A stretch of 64,000 nt of DNA from Acidobacteriaceae bacterium (GCA_003134995.1 PLDC01000018.1:146390-210389), one strand, 5' to 3'; positions 42,165-52,474 are shown, numbered from the stretch's first letter. Program-made: numbers and translations. Notes: a model not told the origin generated them from the sequence alone.

Positions 42165-42345
42165 TTGCGGCACGGCCGAAGCCTAGCCCCTCCCGGTGAA
42201 AGTCAAGGTCAAAGTCAAAAGTAGCGGACAGGAGTGTCCGCTCCACACGTGCAAAAGCAACATCAAATCCAGGATCAAAGTCAAAGGTAGCGGGCAGAGC
42301 CTGCCCTGAGCTTGCCGAAGGGAGTGTCTGCTCCATACGTGCTCA
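42165..42345. repeat. Composite palindromic repeat (REP-like), second cluster
   Basis: GGCACGGCCGAAGCCTAGCC, the run gtcaaggtcaaagtcaaaag, GCGGACAGGAGTGTCCGC (about 42223-42240), then a third unit with GCGGGCAGAGCCTGCCC and an embedded ctgagcttgccgaaggg. Same part order as 36213-36345; related to the 48-nt units at 10464-10610. Confidence 0.75.
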
Positions 42346-42410
42346 GCCTGCCGTAAATGTTTGTGAGAGAATGTTGGCTCTGCCGATCCTGATTTCCTGG
42401 AGGCAAATTC

Positions 42411-44198
42411 CTGTCTATACCGATTGAAGATTACGCCATGATTGGCGACTGCCATACGGCCGCCCTGGTTTCTAAACAGGGTTCGATCGATTGGCTTTGC
42501 CTTCCGCACTTTGATTCTCCGGCTTGCTTTGCTGGTTTGCTGGGGACGGATGACCACGGGCATTGGTCCATTTCACCGGCAGAGCCGGTGCGGTCGATTC
42601 GGCGTCGCTATCGGGACGGAAGTCTGATTCTCGAGACTACGTTTGAGACCGAGAACGGAGCGGTGACGCTGATCGACTGCATGCTTCCGCGCACGGGAGT
42701 GCCGGAGTTGCTGCGCGAGGTGGTGGGCGTACGGGGACAAGTCCAGATGAAGCTGGAGCTGGTGATTCGATTCGATTATGGCTCGGTGGTGCCGTGGGTG
42801 CGGCACGCGGAGAATGGAATTTCGGCGATTGCCGGGCCTGACATGATCCGGGTGCGCGCGGATGTGCCGCTGCACAGGGAGAACATGAAGACGGGGGCGG
42901 AGTTCACGGTTTCTGAGGGACAGAAAATCAAGTTTGATCTGACGTGGTATCCCTCGCACGAGAAAGAACCTGCGACAGTGAATGTTGAGGCGGCGATTGA
43001 GAAGACGGAGAGATGGTGGCGGGAGTGGTCGGATCGCTGCACGTATGAGGGGAAATGGCGGGATGCGGTGCTGCGGTCTTTAGTTACGTTGAAAGGCCTG
43101 ACGTTTTTGCCGACGGGCGGGATAGTGGCTGCGCCGACGACTTCGCTGCCGGAACTGATCGGCGGGGTGCGGAACTGGGATTACCGTTTTTGTTGGGTGC
43201 GGGATGCGACGCTGACTCTGCAATCGCTGCTGCATGCCGGATATCTGGATGAGGCGCGGGAGTGGCGGGAGTGGCTGCTGCGGGCGGTGGCGGGGAGTCC
43301 GGCGGAACTCAATATTCTTTACGGGCTGCACGGCGAGCGCAGGCTTACGGAGCTGGAGTTGCCGTGGCTGCCGGGATATGAGAACTCGGCTCCAGTGCGA
43401 ACGGGGAATGCGGCTTATACGCAATATCAGTTGGATATTTTTGGGGAAGTTGTGAGCACGCTGTATCAGGCGCGGGAAGCGGGACTGGGGCCGGCGAAGT
43501 ATTCGCGGAACGAAGTAGCTTTGGCGATGCTGGAATTTTTAGAGACGGGATGGTTGAAGCCGGATGAAGGAATTTGGGAGGTGCGCGGTCCGCGGCGGCA
43601 TTTTGTGCATTCGAAGATGATGGCGTGGGTTGCGGTGGACCGACTGATCAAGTCGGCGGAAAAGGGACGGTTCAAGACTGAAGCTGGGCGCTGGGAGAAA
43701 CTGCGGGACGCGATCCACGAGCAGGTTTGCCGGAAGGGTTTCGATGCGGATCTGAATTCGTTTGTACAGTCTTACGACAGCAAATACCTGGACGCGAGCA
43801 TCCTGCAGATGCCGCTGGTGGGATTTCTCCCGGCAAATGATACGCGCGTTATCGGCACGGTGAAGGCCATCGAAACGCATCTCATGAAGAATGGGTTTGT
43901 CGCGCGGTATACGCAGGATCCGGCTGTCGATGGTTTGCCGCATGGGGAGGGAACTTTTCTGCCTTGCTCGTTCTGGCTGGCCGACAATTACGAGATGCAG
44001 GGCCGGCATGAAGAGGCTGTGCGGATGTTCGAGCGCCTGCTGGAGGTGCGGAACGATGTTGGACTGTTGGCGGAGGAATACGATCCGGTGGCAAAGCGGC
44101 AGTTGGGAAATTTTCCGCAGGCGTTTTCTCACGTTGGCCTGGTGAATACGGCTTTTCACCTCACGCATGGGTCGGAGAAACATGCGTCGAAGTTATAA
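42411..44198 (+). CDS. Glycoside hydrolase family 15 protein
   Basis: 595 residues from a proposed CTG start (MSIPIEDYAMIGDCHTAALV) that has GGAGG seven bases upstream; the first ATG at 42438 lacks a site and would remove the conserved PIEDYA. The N-terminal beta domain contains KQGSIDWLCLPHFDSPACF; the (alpha/alpha)6 barrel carries the family motif GVRNWDYRFCWVRDATLTLQ and GEGTFLPCSFWLADNY. Family members are glucoamylase- or trehalase-like; the substrate is not decidable. The end overlaps the next gene by 17 nt. Confidence 0.88.
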   Translation: MSIPIEDYAMIGDCHTAALVSKQGSIDWLCLPHFDSPACFAGLLGTDDHGHWSISPAEPVRSIRRRYRDGSLILETTFETENGAVTLIDCMLPRTGVPELLREVVGVRGQVQMKLELVIRFDYGSVVPWVRHAENGISAIAGPDMIRVRADVPLHRENMKTGAEFTVSEGQKIKFDLTWYPSHEKEPATVNVEAAIEKTERWWREWSDRCTYEGKWRDAVLRSLVTLKGLTFLPTGGIVAAPTTSLPELIGGVRNWDYRFCWVRDATLTLQSLLHAGYLDEAREWREWLLRAVAGSPAELNILYGLHGERRLTELELPWLPGYENSAPVRTGNAAYTQYQLDIFGEVVSTLYQAREAGLGPAKYSRNEVALAMLEFLETGWLKPDEGIWEVRGPRRHFVHSKMMAWVAVDRLIKSAEKGRFKTEAGRWEKLRDAIHEQVCRKGFDADLNSFVQSYDSKYLDASILQMPLVGFLPANDTRVIGTVKAIETHLMKNGFVARYTQDPAVDGLPHGEGTFLPCSFWLADNYEMQGRHEEAVRMFERLLEVRNDVGLLAEEYDPVAKRQLGNFPQAFSHVGLVNTAFHLTHGSEKHASKL

Positions 44199-45663
44199 GT
44201 TGCGGCGATGGCAATGGCTTCTGCCGCTGGTTGGGTCGGCCGTGTTCTTGTGTCCGCTCTGTCTGGGGCAACAAGCGCTGGGACAACAAGATTTGGGGCA
44301 GCAGCCTGGCGGAAGCGTTACCACGCCGGATGCGCCGCAGCCCGCGGCTGGCGAGACTAAGAGCTTCTTCGCGCGCTGGGCAGATTTTTATCGCCAGGAT
44401 TGGCGGCCAGCTTCGCCGTCCACTGTGTCCTCGTCTACTCCAGCGCGGCGCGGGCTGCCGTCGCCGCTCGATTCGCCGCCGTTCCCTGATTCAGATTGGT
44501 CGTATGGCGGATCGCCGGTGATTGGCGAACCGGATGGGAATAGTTATCCACTCATGACTGCGATCAATGGGGCTAAGAGCCGCACGAAACTTTATGGGTG
44601 GATTGATCCTACGCTGAACTTCAGTACTTCTTCGCGCAGCAATGCGCCGGAGGCGAACGATGTTTATGCGAACCGGCTGGAGATGAATCAGATCGTTCTT
44701 TATGCCGAGCAGCTGCCGGATTCGGTGCAGCGCGATCATGTCGACTGGGGCTACCATCTCACGGCTTTATACGGAACGGATTATCGATTCACCACCGGCA
44801 AGGGCTACTGGAGCGGGCCTTGGGTGAACGATCATCGCGAATACGGGTTCGATCCGACTTTGGAATATGTCGACATTTACATTCCGCAGGTGGCGCAGGG
44901 GATGAATGTTCGGGTGGGGCGATATATTTCTGTGCCGGGGATCGAGGCGCAACTGGCTCCGAATAACTACATCTTCAGCCATTCTTTGCTTTATGCGATC
45001 GATCCGTTTACGGATACAGGTTTGATTGCGACGGTTAAGCTGAACGATCAGTGGCTGGTGCAAGTAGGAATTACGGGCGGGCATGATGTCGCGTTGTGGA
45101 CTTCGGATGCGAAACCTTCTGGAACATTTTGCCTGAGCTATACAACCAAGTCAGTCAACGACAATTTTTACGCTTGCGCGAACGGGATCAACGACGGCAA
45201 GTACGCTTACAACAATCTGCAGCAGTATGACACCACGTGGTATCACAAGTTCTCAAAGACATGGCACATGGCGACCGAGGCCTGGTACATGTATGAGCGC
45301 GACGTGCCTGCTGTTGGTGGTCCGATTCAGCCGGAGACTGGCACGAATGGCGCTTACTGCCTGCCGGGAGAGCAACGGTGCACTGCTCCGGAATATGCCG
45401 TGGTGAATTTTCTGCAGAAAGAATTTTCTGCGCATGACTTCTTATCGTTTCGCAGTGATTTTCTCGACGACAAAAAAGGTCAGCGCACAGGCTACGCGAC
45501 AAAGTACTCAGAGAACACGATCATGTGGTGCCATTGGATTGGGTCGACGGTGCAGTTGCGTCCTGAATTGCGGTTTGAGCGGGCGTGGGATGTGCCGGCC
45601 TACGATAACGGGCGGAAGCATAATCAGCTGACGGCGGCCAGCGATTTAATTTTTCATTTTTGA
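44182..45663 (+). CDS. OmpL-like outer-membrane beta-barrel porin
   Basis: 493 residues from ATG 44182 (GGAG upstream). Signal peptide about 1-30 (LLPLVGSAVFLCPLCLGQQ), then a repetitive ALGQQDLGQQP and a TPDAP motif, a disordered region, and a beta-barrel with TKLYGWIDPTLNFSTSS, RLEMNQIVLYAEQ and a final strand ending LIFHF. This matches the BBP2/OmpL-like porin family. It overlaps the GH15 gene and may take up the oligosaccharides it processes. Confidence 0.82.
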   Translation: MRRSYKLRRWQWLLPLVGSAVFLCPLCLGQQALGQQDLGQQPGGSVTTPDAPQPAAGETKSFFARWADFYRQDWRPASPSTVSSSTPARRGLPSPLDSPPFPDSDWSYGGSPVIGEPDGNSYPLMTAINGAKSRTKLYGWIDPTLNFSTSSRSNAPEANDVYANRLEMNQIVLYAEQLPDSVQRDHVDWGYHLTALYGTDYRFTTGKGYWSGPWVNDHREYGFDPTLEYVDIYIPQVAQGMNVRVGRYISVPGIEAQLAPNNYIFSHSLLYAIDPFTDTGLIATVKLNDQWLVQVGITGGHDVALWTSDAKPSGTFCLSYTTKSVNDNFYACANGINDGKYAYNNLQQYDTTWYHKFSKTWHMATEAWYMYERDVPAVGGPIQPETGTNGAYCLPGEQRCTAPEYAVVNFLQKEFSAHDFLSFRSDFLDDKKGQRTGYATKYSENTIMWCHWIGSTVQLRPELRFERAWDVPAYDNGRKHNQLTAASDLIFHF

Positions 45664-45674
45664 CAGTTGTGGCT

Positions 45675-46055
45675 TCAGCCTCGTCCGCGGAATTGAATGA
45701 TGTGCCGGCGGTCGCGCTTGGATGGTCTGCCCATCGGTAACTCTTCGAACTCTCTCATGGCCTTGCGCTCGGCGGCAACTTTCTGGCGCAGTTCGCGGCT
45801 GGCTTCGGTTTCGCGGTAAAGAGTTTGCGCGACCGAGGCTGGGCCGCGCACGTCGCTGAGCAACAGAACTTCAACCTCGAAGTCGCCCCCGTCATTGGTG
45901 ATTCGCAACATGTTCCCGATGCGGACTTCCCGCGCAGGCTTGGCGGGCTGGCCGTTCGACTCAATCCTACCGAGGTCGCAGGCCTTTGCGGCTAATGCGC
46001 GCGTCTTGAAGAATCTCGCGGCCCAGAGCCATTTATCCATTCGCACCGAGGTCAT
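45675..46055 (-). CDS. hslR: S4-domain RNA-binding protein (Hsp15-like)
   Basis: 126 residues. The S4 domain spans about 5-65 (MDKWLWAARFFKTRALAAKAC, GNMLRITNDGGDFEVEVLLL). The basic C-terminus GRPSKRDRRHIIQF is typical of Hsp15, a factor that rescues stalled 50S subunits. It starts 10 nt after the kinase gene stop with GGAG and GGAAG close by, so it may be co-expressed. Confidence 0.85.
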   Translation of the reverse strand: MTSVRMDKWLWAARFFKTRALAAKACDLGRIESNGQPAKPAREVRIGNMLRITNDGGDFEVEVLLLSDVRGPASVAQTLYRETEASRELRQKVAAERKAMREFEELPMGRPSKRDRRHIIQFRGRG

Positions 46056-46064
46056 GATTTCTTC

Positions 46065-48413
46065 CTACTCCGGCAGGCCGAGGCGGCGCAGCAGGTCTTT
46101 GTAGCGGGGATCGGAACGAAGCGAGTCGAGTGCGGGATAGCGAATGATGACCCCTAGTTCGTTGTCTCCATCGGCATAGGACTGTTCCAGATACTGGAAG
46201 GCTAGGTCGCGGTTTCCGGCGAGCGATGCTGCCATGGCCACGGCTGCCGCACGGTCAGAGCCCTCCAGCGTCATCATGAGCTGGAGATAGCCCTTCGCAT
46301 CCGGAGAAACAGAGATGGGTTTCAAAATAAAGCTCTTGCGGAGTTCGGCGACGGCATCTGCGAAGCGGCCAGTCGTGGCATACAAGTGGGAGAGCTTGTA
46401 ATGCGCTGGAAAAAAGTTGGGATCGCGCTCGAGTACCTTTTGAAACTGCGCCAGCGACTCGGGATAGCGATGCGCCTCCATCAGCGTCATGGCGTAATTA
46501 GTGTTGACGATTGAGGAAAGTGGGTCGAGAGATAGGGCAGTCCGATATTGTTCCAGGGACTGGTCCATTCGGTTTTCAGGAGCAAGATAGGCGATAGCGT
46601 AGAAGTAGTGGGCGGCGGAATTATTTTGGTTCAGCTCAATGGCGCGTCTAAATTCCGGGTCCGCTTCGCTCCACCTCCACAGATTAGACAGCGCGAAAGC
46701 TCGGGCCGCGTGAGCTTCAGAAAGAGCGTCATCCAGTTCAACCGCTTTGCGGCTGGCTTCGTCGGCCAGCATTTCGGCCTGCTTCGAGCCGATGCCGATG
46801 CCGTAGCTTGGAGCAACGTTGTAGGTATCGGCCAGTCCGGTATAGGCAAGGGCGTAGTTGGGATCAGCGGCAATCGCCTGCTGAAACAATGCAATGCTTT
46901 TCTGCAGGCCTTCAGGCGTGCGGCCATACCAAAGCTGGCGGCCTTCGAGATAGAGACGATAAGCTTCAGGATTCGTTGCGGCGGCGCGGGTAAGGCGCTG
47001 CTGCTCGGTGCCACTCAGATGAATGCGCAGGCTGCTCGAAATGTCGCGCGTAATATCGCTCTGCAGTTGCGCTACATCGGCGGCTTTGCAGGCGTAGTGC
47101 GATCCCCAGATTTCTGCGCCGTCGGCGGTGTTAACCAGGTCTGCGTCGACGCCAAGTTCGTCGCCATGCTGCGTGATGCGTCCCATAAGCACTGCGCCGA
47201 CTTGCAAGCTTTGGCCAATCTGGCGCGGATCGTCTTCTTTGCCTTTGAACTTGAAGACTGTGCTGCGCGCCAGAACCTTGAGGTTGGGCAGTTGCGAGAG
47301 ATCGCCGATCAAGCTTTCCGTGAGGCCATCGCTTAAGTATTCGTTGCCGGAATCAGCCGTCGCATTCACGAATGGCAGAACGGCGAGAGACGTAATTTTA
47401 TTTGTATCGGATTTTGCGCGCGTAAAGTAGAAGCCAGCCGCGGCGACAATAGCAACAATTGCTACCGCGCCGAGAGCAAGATATTTCCGCGAGACGGTTT
47501 TCGGAGCGGAAGCCGCGACGGAAGAAGAACTCACAGACGATGTATCAAAGCCGCGCTTGAGGCGCACCAGATCGGCGCGCAGATCCGCCGCGCTCTGGTA
47601 GCGGAGGTTCCGATCTTTCTCGAGAGCTTTATCGATGATGCGTCCAAGTTCCGCAGGCAGATCGGGATTGAGGCGCAGAGCAGGTGTCGGCGTCGCATCC
47701 AGAATGGCTTTGAAAATCTCCGCCGAACTTTCGCCGCGGAAGGGAAGCGTGCCGGTCGCCATTTCGTAGAGCACAGCTCCGAACGAGAAGAGATCGCTGC
47801 GAGCGTCGAGTTCCTTCGCGCGGGCCTGCTCCGGCGACATATAGGCAATCGTGCCGAGCGTGGATCCGGGGCTGGTCAGATGCTGATCGTCGATCGCCGT
47901 CATGGTATTCGCGGAGGCGATCTGACTGGAAGAACCGGTGGCGAGTGCGATCTTGGCAAGCCCGAAATCGAGAATCTTGGCATGCCCGCGCTTGGTGACG
48001 AAAATGTTCGCGGGTTTAATGTCGCGGTGAATAATGCCCTGAGCGTGCGCGGCATCGAGGCCATCGACGATCTCGATGGCGAGCGAGAGCAACGTTTCGT
48101 TATCGAGCGGCTTGCCCGAGATGAGATGCTTCAGGGTGACGCCATCCAGAAACTCCATGGCGATGAACGACTGATCGCCATGCTTGCCGATTTCGTGGAT
48201 GGTGCAAATGTTGGGATGATTTAGCGCGGAAGCCGCGCGCGCCTCGCGGCGAAAGCGTTCGAGAGCTTGCGGGTCGCGGGAAAGATTATCCGGCAGAAAC
48301 TTGAGGGCAACGAAGCGGCCCAGTTCCGTGTCTTCGGCTTTGTAGACCACACCCATGCCTCCTCCGCCAAGTTTCTCGACGATGCGGTAGTGGGAAACGG
48401 TCTGGTCGATCAT
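46065..48413 (-). CDS. Ser/Thr protein kinase with TolB-like and TPR domains
   Basis: 782 residues. Kinase domain about 10-270: [34 protein letters not shown] and [10 protein letters not shown]. One transmembrane helix near 305-330. The extracytoplasmic side has a TolB-like N-domain region ([22 protein letters not shown]) then several TPRs up to the C-terminus ([20 protein letters not shown]). This eukaryotic-like kinase plus TolB-like plus TPR architecture is common in Acidobacteria. The substrate is unknown. Confidence 0.9.
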   Translation of the reverse strand: MIDQTVSHYRIVEKLGGGGMGVVYKAEDTELGRFVALKFLPDNLSRDPQALERFRREARAASALNHPNICTIHEIGKHGDQSFIAMEFLDGVTLKHLISGKPLDNETLLSLAIEIVDGLDAAHAQGIIHRDIKPANIFVTKRGHAKILDFGLAKIALATGSSSQIASANTMTAIDDQHLTSPGSTLGTIAYMSPEQARAKELDARSDLFSFGAVLYEMATGTLPFRGESSAEIFKAILDATPTPALRLNPDLPAELGRIIDKALEKDRNLRYQSAADLRADLVRLKRGFDTSSVSSSSVAASAPKTVSRKYLALGAVAIVAIVAAAGFYFTRAKSDTNKITSLAVLPFVNATADSGNEYLSDGLTESLIGDLSQLPNLKVLARSTVFKFKGKEDDPRQIGQSLQVGAVLMGRITQHGDELGVDADLVNTADGAEIWGSHYACKAADVAQLQSDITRDISSSLRIHLSGTEQQRLTRAAATNPEAYRLYLEGRQLWYGRTPEGLQKSIALFQQAIAADPNYALAYTGLADTYNVAPSYGIGIGSKQAEMLADEASRKAVELDDALSEAHAARAFALSNLWRWSEADPEFRRAIELNQNNSAAHYFYAIAYLAPENRMDQSLEQYRTALSLDPLSSIVNTNYAMTLMEAHRYPESLAQFQKVLERDPNFFPAHYKLSHLYATTGRFADAVAELRKSFILKPISVSPDAKGYLQLMMTLEGSDRAAAVAMAASLAGNRDLAFQYLEQSYADGDNELGVIIRYPALDSLRSDPRYKDLLRRLGLPE

Positions 48414-48528
48414 GGCGCTAGGCGGACTGGCGACGCTTCATCTTACGGTTGCGGCGAGGGTCAGTCAACGAATGTCACGCGGCACAGCGAATCCTGTACC
48501 ATCGTCTGCATAATTTGATGGGAGCCGC

Positions 48529-49413
48529 ATGGATGTTTACTTGATCGACGGGACGTACGAATTGTTCCGGCACTTTTTCGCCGTGCCTGCGTCGGCAGAT
48601 GCAAACGGCCAGGAGATCGGTGCGGTGCGCGGAGTGCTGAATTCTGTTCTGTCGATGATCGAGGGTGGTGCAACTCACCTTGGGGTTGCAACCGATCATG
48701 TGGTGGAATCGTTTCGCAACGAATTGTATGCAGGCTATAAGACCAGCGAAGGCGTGGCTCCGGAACTGCTGTCGCAGTTTCCGATTCTCGAAGAGGCGCT
48801 GCAGGCGATGGGAGTGATGGTGTGGCCGATGGTTTACTTCGAGGCCGATGATGCGCTAGCTTCTGCCGCGGAGAAAGCCGCGAAGGATGATCGAGTGAGG
48901 CAAGTGCTGATTTGCACTCCGGACAAAGATCTGGCGCAGTGTGTCGCAGGCTCGCGCGTGGTTCAGTTTGATCGCAGGCAGAATATTGTGCGCAATGAAT
49001 CCGGGGTGGTGGAGAAGTTCGGCGTGAAACCTGAATCGATTCCGGATTATCTCGCTGTGGTGGGCGATAGTGCCGATGGATTTCCCGGTGTACGGGGCTG
49101 GGGCTCGAAGGCTGCGGCCTCCGTATTGTCACGATATTCGCATCTGGAAAATATTCCGAAGGATTGTAGAGTGTGGGATCCAACGATTAGCAGGGCGCGT
49201 GCGTTGTCGGAATCGTTGTTCGCGGCCTGGGGCGATGCTCTGCTGTTTCGCACGCTCGCGACCTTGCGGCGCGATGCTCCGGTGTTCGAATCCGTCGAGG
49301 AACTACGATGGAAAGGTCCGCGCGAAGACTTCGAGAAATATTGCCAGCGGATGAAATCGCCCGCGTTGTTTGCACGCACCGCGACAGCAATATCCAAATC
49401 CCTCAAGGGTTAG
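48529..49413 (+). CDS. 5'-3' exonuclease (FEN/PolI N-domain type)
   Basis: 294 residues of the PIN-like FEN family. Acidic metal ligands are in VYLIDGTYELFRHFF, VYFEADDALASA and LICTPDKDLAQCV; the helix-three-turn helix region is PDYLAVVGDSADGFPGVRGWG. It resembles the exonuclease domain of DNA polymerase I or Xni, without a polymerase part. Start ATG with GGGAG upstream. Probable role in flap removal. Confidence 0.85.
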   Translation: MDVYLIDGTYELFRHFFAVPASADANGQEIGAVRGVLNSVLSMIEGGATHLGVATDHVVESFRNELYAGYKTSEGVAPELLSQFPILEEALQAMGVMVWPMVYFEADDALASAAEKAAKDDRVRQVLICTPDKDLAQCVAGSRVVQFDRRQNIVRNESGVVEKFGVKPESIPDYLAVVGDSADGFPGVRGWGSKAAASVLSRYSHLENIPKDCRVWDPTISRARALSESLFAAWGDALLFRTLATLRRDAPVFESVEELRWKGPREDFEKYCQRMKSPALFARTATAISKSLKG

Positions 49414-49472
49414 AAGCCGCAAGCACCTCACGAGATGATTGGCGCAGGTCATAAGCTGCCCCAGCTTTTTCC

Positions 49473-50519
49473 TTAGCGGGTCACGCGCTTCAAACCATCC
49501 TGGGCTAGCCTGTAGCCGTGGGCCAGGGCCAGGGCGGCGCGATACTCTTCAGCGGCGGCCGAGCGGTCGCCTTGTTTCTCGAGCAACTCGCCGAGCAGGC
49601 TATGAGCTTTGAAGACGGGAGATTCCTCGACCGTGTTGGGCGATGCGATATAGCGGCGCACGAGCCGGATGGCCATGGCATAGTCACGGCCGGTGCGCAA
49701 CAAGAGGCTGGCGCCATCGACTAATGCAGCGGGATGGTCGAGCGGGGCGGACTCCATTGTGCGGAGGGCTTGCTCCATATCGTCGAGGCGGTTGATGTGG
49801 CGATAGAATCCCGCGAGATTTACCCAGGCACGCGCGCCTCCGTGACTGGCCTCGATGGCGGCACGATATTCCCGCTCGGCTGCGGCGTTGTCTTTGCTTC
49901 TCTCGGCGATGCGCGCGCTCACCCAATGGGCAATGGCTGGATTCAGTGGCGCGATCAGAGCAGCTTGCGCTCGGGCTTTGTCTTTGCCGCCGCCGATCAC
50001 CGCGGGAGCCTCCAGATAAAACTCGGCCAGATCGGTGCGGGCTTCCCAATTGTTGGGAGACAGCTCGACGGCGCGTTCGAATTCAGTACGAACCTTACCA
50101 GCGAGGCTGGTGGCGCTGAGGAAGTTGACACGATCTGCTTTTTCGCCGTAGATGCGGCCCAGCCAGAGATGATAGAGACCGTTGTTCGGCTCAAGCGAAG
50201 TGGCTTTTTCGCACGCGGGTATGCCGGCGTCCCACGCTCCGAGTTCGAAATGGGCGCGGCAGAGCAGATTGTAGTTTTCGGGGGTGGGAGTTGTGTGGAT
50301 TTGTTGGTCGATAGTCTGGATTGTTTGATCTACGCGGCCGGCGGCGAGGAGATCTTGCGGGGACTGCGCTGCGGCGATCAAGGACGACAGCAGAAGCAAG
50401 CCGATAGAGACACAGCCAAAATTCCCACTTCTCGCAAATGACGCGAGAAATGGGGCACCCCATTTCAATCGTGCGGAGAGGGAAGCAGACTCCTCAGTGG
50501 GCAACCATCTCCAACTCAC
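49473..50519 (-). CDS. Exported TPR protein
   Basis: 348 residues. From the GTG at 50519 the first 35 residues include KWGAPFLASFARSGNFG, encoded by the dispersed repeat 50418-50461, followed by a signal peptide IGLLLLSSLIAAAQ. TPR repeats fill about 60-340 (FELGAWDAGIPACEKATSLE, GRTDYAM-type helices). The true original start is obscured by the repeat. The gene begins one base after the stop of the adaptor gene, so the two are co-transcribed. Confidence 0.7.
   Translation of the reverse strand: MSWRWLPTEESASLSARLKWGAPFLASFARSGNFGCVSIGLLLLSSLIAAAQSPQDLLAAGRVDQTIQTIDQQIHTTPTPENYNLLCRAHFELGAWDAGIPACEKATSLEPNNGLYHLWLGRIYGEKADRVNFLSATSLAGKVRTEFERAVELSPNNWEARTDLAEFYLEAPAVIGGGKDKARAQAALIAPLNPAIAHWVSARIAERSKDNAAAEREYRAAIEASHGGARAWVNLAGFYRHINRLDDMEQALRTMESAPLDHPAALVDGASLLLRTGRDYAMAIRLVRRYIASPNTVEESPVFKAHSLLGELLEKQGDRSAAAEEYRAALALAHGYRLAQDGLKRVTR
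50418..50461. repeat. Dispersed palindrome (gccccat/tctcgcg family), copy 2
   Basis: Hairpin CCCACTTCTCGC..GCGAGAAATGGGG, reverse orientation to 32648-32690. It encodes part of the N-terminus of the TPR protein. Confidence 0.8.
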
Positions 50520-50520
50520 G

Positions 50521-51774
50521 CTACGGCACCACTTTTACGCGAGCGCCGTCGGTCAAGGGCTTCGAGTCGACCGCGGATAGGGCCACAACAGCATTTTCCG
50601 GAAGTCCGCCTGTGATCTCGACCTGCGTCAGATTTTGCAGAGAGACTTCGACTCCGCGGCGCTGGAGCTTGCCGTCCACCACTTCATAAACGTAAGGCTT
50701 GGTGTCGTCGATGCGGATGGCCTCGCGCTGCAGCGTGAGCACGCCAGTGTGTTCGGTGGTGATGATAGTCACGCTAACGTTAACGTTCGGCAGCAGGCGC
50801 AAGTCGTGGTTGTCGAGTGTACACGTAACCTCCCCGACGCTGCGCGTAACACGAAGTTTTACGGTCGAGGGAACGGTGCTGACCTCGCCCTTCCAGATGC
50901 GGCCGGGCACGGCGTCCCAAGTGACTTCGATTTTCTGGCCAGTGGCGAGGCGGCCAATATCGGGTTCATCGACGAAAGTGCGTACCAGCATCTGCGAAAG
51001 ATCGCCTTCCTGCAAGAGCAGGTCTCCGGTCTGCACATATGCGCCTTGCTTGATGGGGAGCGAATAGACGATGCCATCGAACGGAGCGCGCACGCTGGAT
51101 TTCGCCAGCGCATCTTCGGCTGCCTGATAGGCGGCCTGAGCCTCCGCGCCCTGGGCCTGCACTTTGGCAACTTCAGGTTGGGAGTAGCGCTCTTTTTTCT
51201 TTTGCTCGAGCAGAGTCAAATCGGCCTGAGCGCGCTGCAAAACATCTTCCGCCTGCTTGACCTCACCCGCCGAGGCTGCGCCCTGCTGCTGCAAACGACG
51301 GTATGAGTCAAGATTGCGCTGGGCAGCATCGCGCGCGTTGCGGGCTTTGATGAGTTGCGAGTCGAGGGTAAGTTGTTCTTCGTGAGTGCCGCCAGTGCTA
51401 AGGTCAGACTGATCTGATTGCGCAGCTTTTATTTGTGCCTGCGCACGAGCGGCCTGGCTGCGCAAGTCGGCGTCATCGAGTTGAAGCAGCAGTTGGCCTC
51501 GGCGAACGTGGTCTCCTTCTTTAACAAACAGGCGCTTCACCGTGGTGGCGCCGGGGGCATGAGCCTCAAAATTCTGTATCGGCTCGACTTTGCCGTTAGT
51601 CGAAATCAAGCTGCGGATGGGCCCTCGCTCGACTGTGGTGGTGCGAACTTTCAAGGGGCCGGGCCGCGTGAAAACGGGGATCAAAGCCAGGACGGCGAGC
51701 ACTCCAATACCCCACCCGATGCGGCTTTTGCGCGAGGCAGGACGTCCATTCGAATTGTTGTTGGGTGCTGCCAA
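50521..51774 (-). CDS. HlyD/RND-type membrane fusion protein
   Basis: 417 residues, TTG start (MAAPNNNSNGRPASRKSRIG). N-terminal anchor IGVLAVLALIPVF at about 22-35, lipoyl halves around 60-100 (VRRGQLLLQLDDADLRSQAA) and near 240, a long coiled coil between, and beta-barrel plus membrane-proximal domains (VRTFVDEPDIGRLATGQKIEV). It bridges an inner-membrane pump and TolC; the pump is not adjacent. Function is probably efflux. Confidence 0.85.
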   Translation of the reverse strand: MAAPNNNSNGRPASRKSRIGWGIGVLAVLALIPVFTRPGPLKVRTTTVERGPIRSLISTNGKVEPIQNFEAHAPGATTVKRLFVKEGDHVRRGQLLLQLDDADLRSQAARAQAQIKAAQSDQSDLSTGGTHEEQLTLDSQLIKARNARDAAQRNLDSYRRLQQQGAASAGEVKQAEDVLQRAQADLTLLEQKKKERYSQPEVAKVQAQGAEAQAAYQAAEDALAKSSVRAPFDGIVYSLPIKQGAYVQTGDLLLQEGDLSQMLVRTFVDEPDIGRLATGQKIEVTWDAVPGRIWKGEVSTVPSTVKLRVTRSVGEVTCTLDNHDLRLLPNVNVSVTIITTEHTGVLTLQREAIRIDDTKPYVYEVVDGKLQRRGVEVSLQNLTQVEITGGLPENAVVALSAVDSKPLTDGARVKVVP

Positions 51775-51976
51775 CCGGTTATCTTTCAGTGTGCGGCGAG
51801 GACAACTGCAAGTACTAATTTACCACTCAGGCGGCTAACCAGAGAAAGCCGCTTGCCCGGGCCGTTACACAGTTAGATGCGCGGGTAGGGCGCGGGATGC
51901 GCGAACGAGACGACGAGTTCGGCCTGCGACGGCTAGCGGCGGCCAGTCGGCCGATGGCTCGAGGGAGGATAGAACG

Positions 51977-52474
51977 TCATTGGCTCCTGGCTCGCACCTC
52001 TTCCGAAGTCAAACCATAAATCGGAGGAGTGCTGATTCCGAGCATCGAAAGATAGACGTAAATCTGACCGCGATGATGGATCTCATGCTCCACCAGCGCG
52101 CGCAGCCATTTCCCGATTCCAATCGGTGTTCCGGCGGGAGTGAGGCACTTCTTCTTCAAGTCCTCATCGGAAAGGCGACTAAAGATTTCCGTCGATTCAG
52201 CGTGCAGCCGGTTCATGAATGCCAGCACGTTCTCAGGTCCGTCCGCCAACTCTTTGCCGTGGCCGGGATAGCGGCTGGGCCTCATCTGCACGGTTTCGGC
52301 ATACATGTAACGCTCGATCGCCGCAATATGCCGGATCAGGTCGGCAAGACTGAACTTGCCTTCTTTGTAGGTCCAATCAAACTTCTCCGGCGGAATGCAG
52401 CAGACGACACGAAGCGTGCGCTCGCGGATTTTCCCGTAGTAGTCGAGAAATGAAGAAACGCTGCTGACTTCCAT
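51977..52474 (-). CDS. DinB/YfiT-like metal-dependent protein
   Basis: 165 residues from ATG 52474 (MEVSSVSSFLDYYGKIRERT; GAGG upstream). A DinB four-helix bundle with the expected His triad in LADLIRHIAAIERYM and LRALVEHEIHHRGQIYVYL. These enzymes are thiol transferases or small-molecule metal hydrolases; the exact substrate is unknown. Confidence 0.82.
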   Translation of the reverse strand: MEVSSVSSFLDYYGKIRERTLRVVCCIPPEKFDWTYKEGKFSLADLIRHIAAIERYMYAETVQMRPSRYPGHGKELADGPENVLAFMNRLHAESTEIFSRLSDEDLKKKCLTPAGTPIGIGKWLRALVEHEIHHRGQIYVYLSMLGISTPPIYGLTSEEVRARSQ

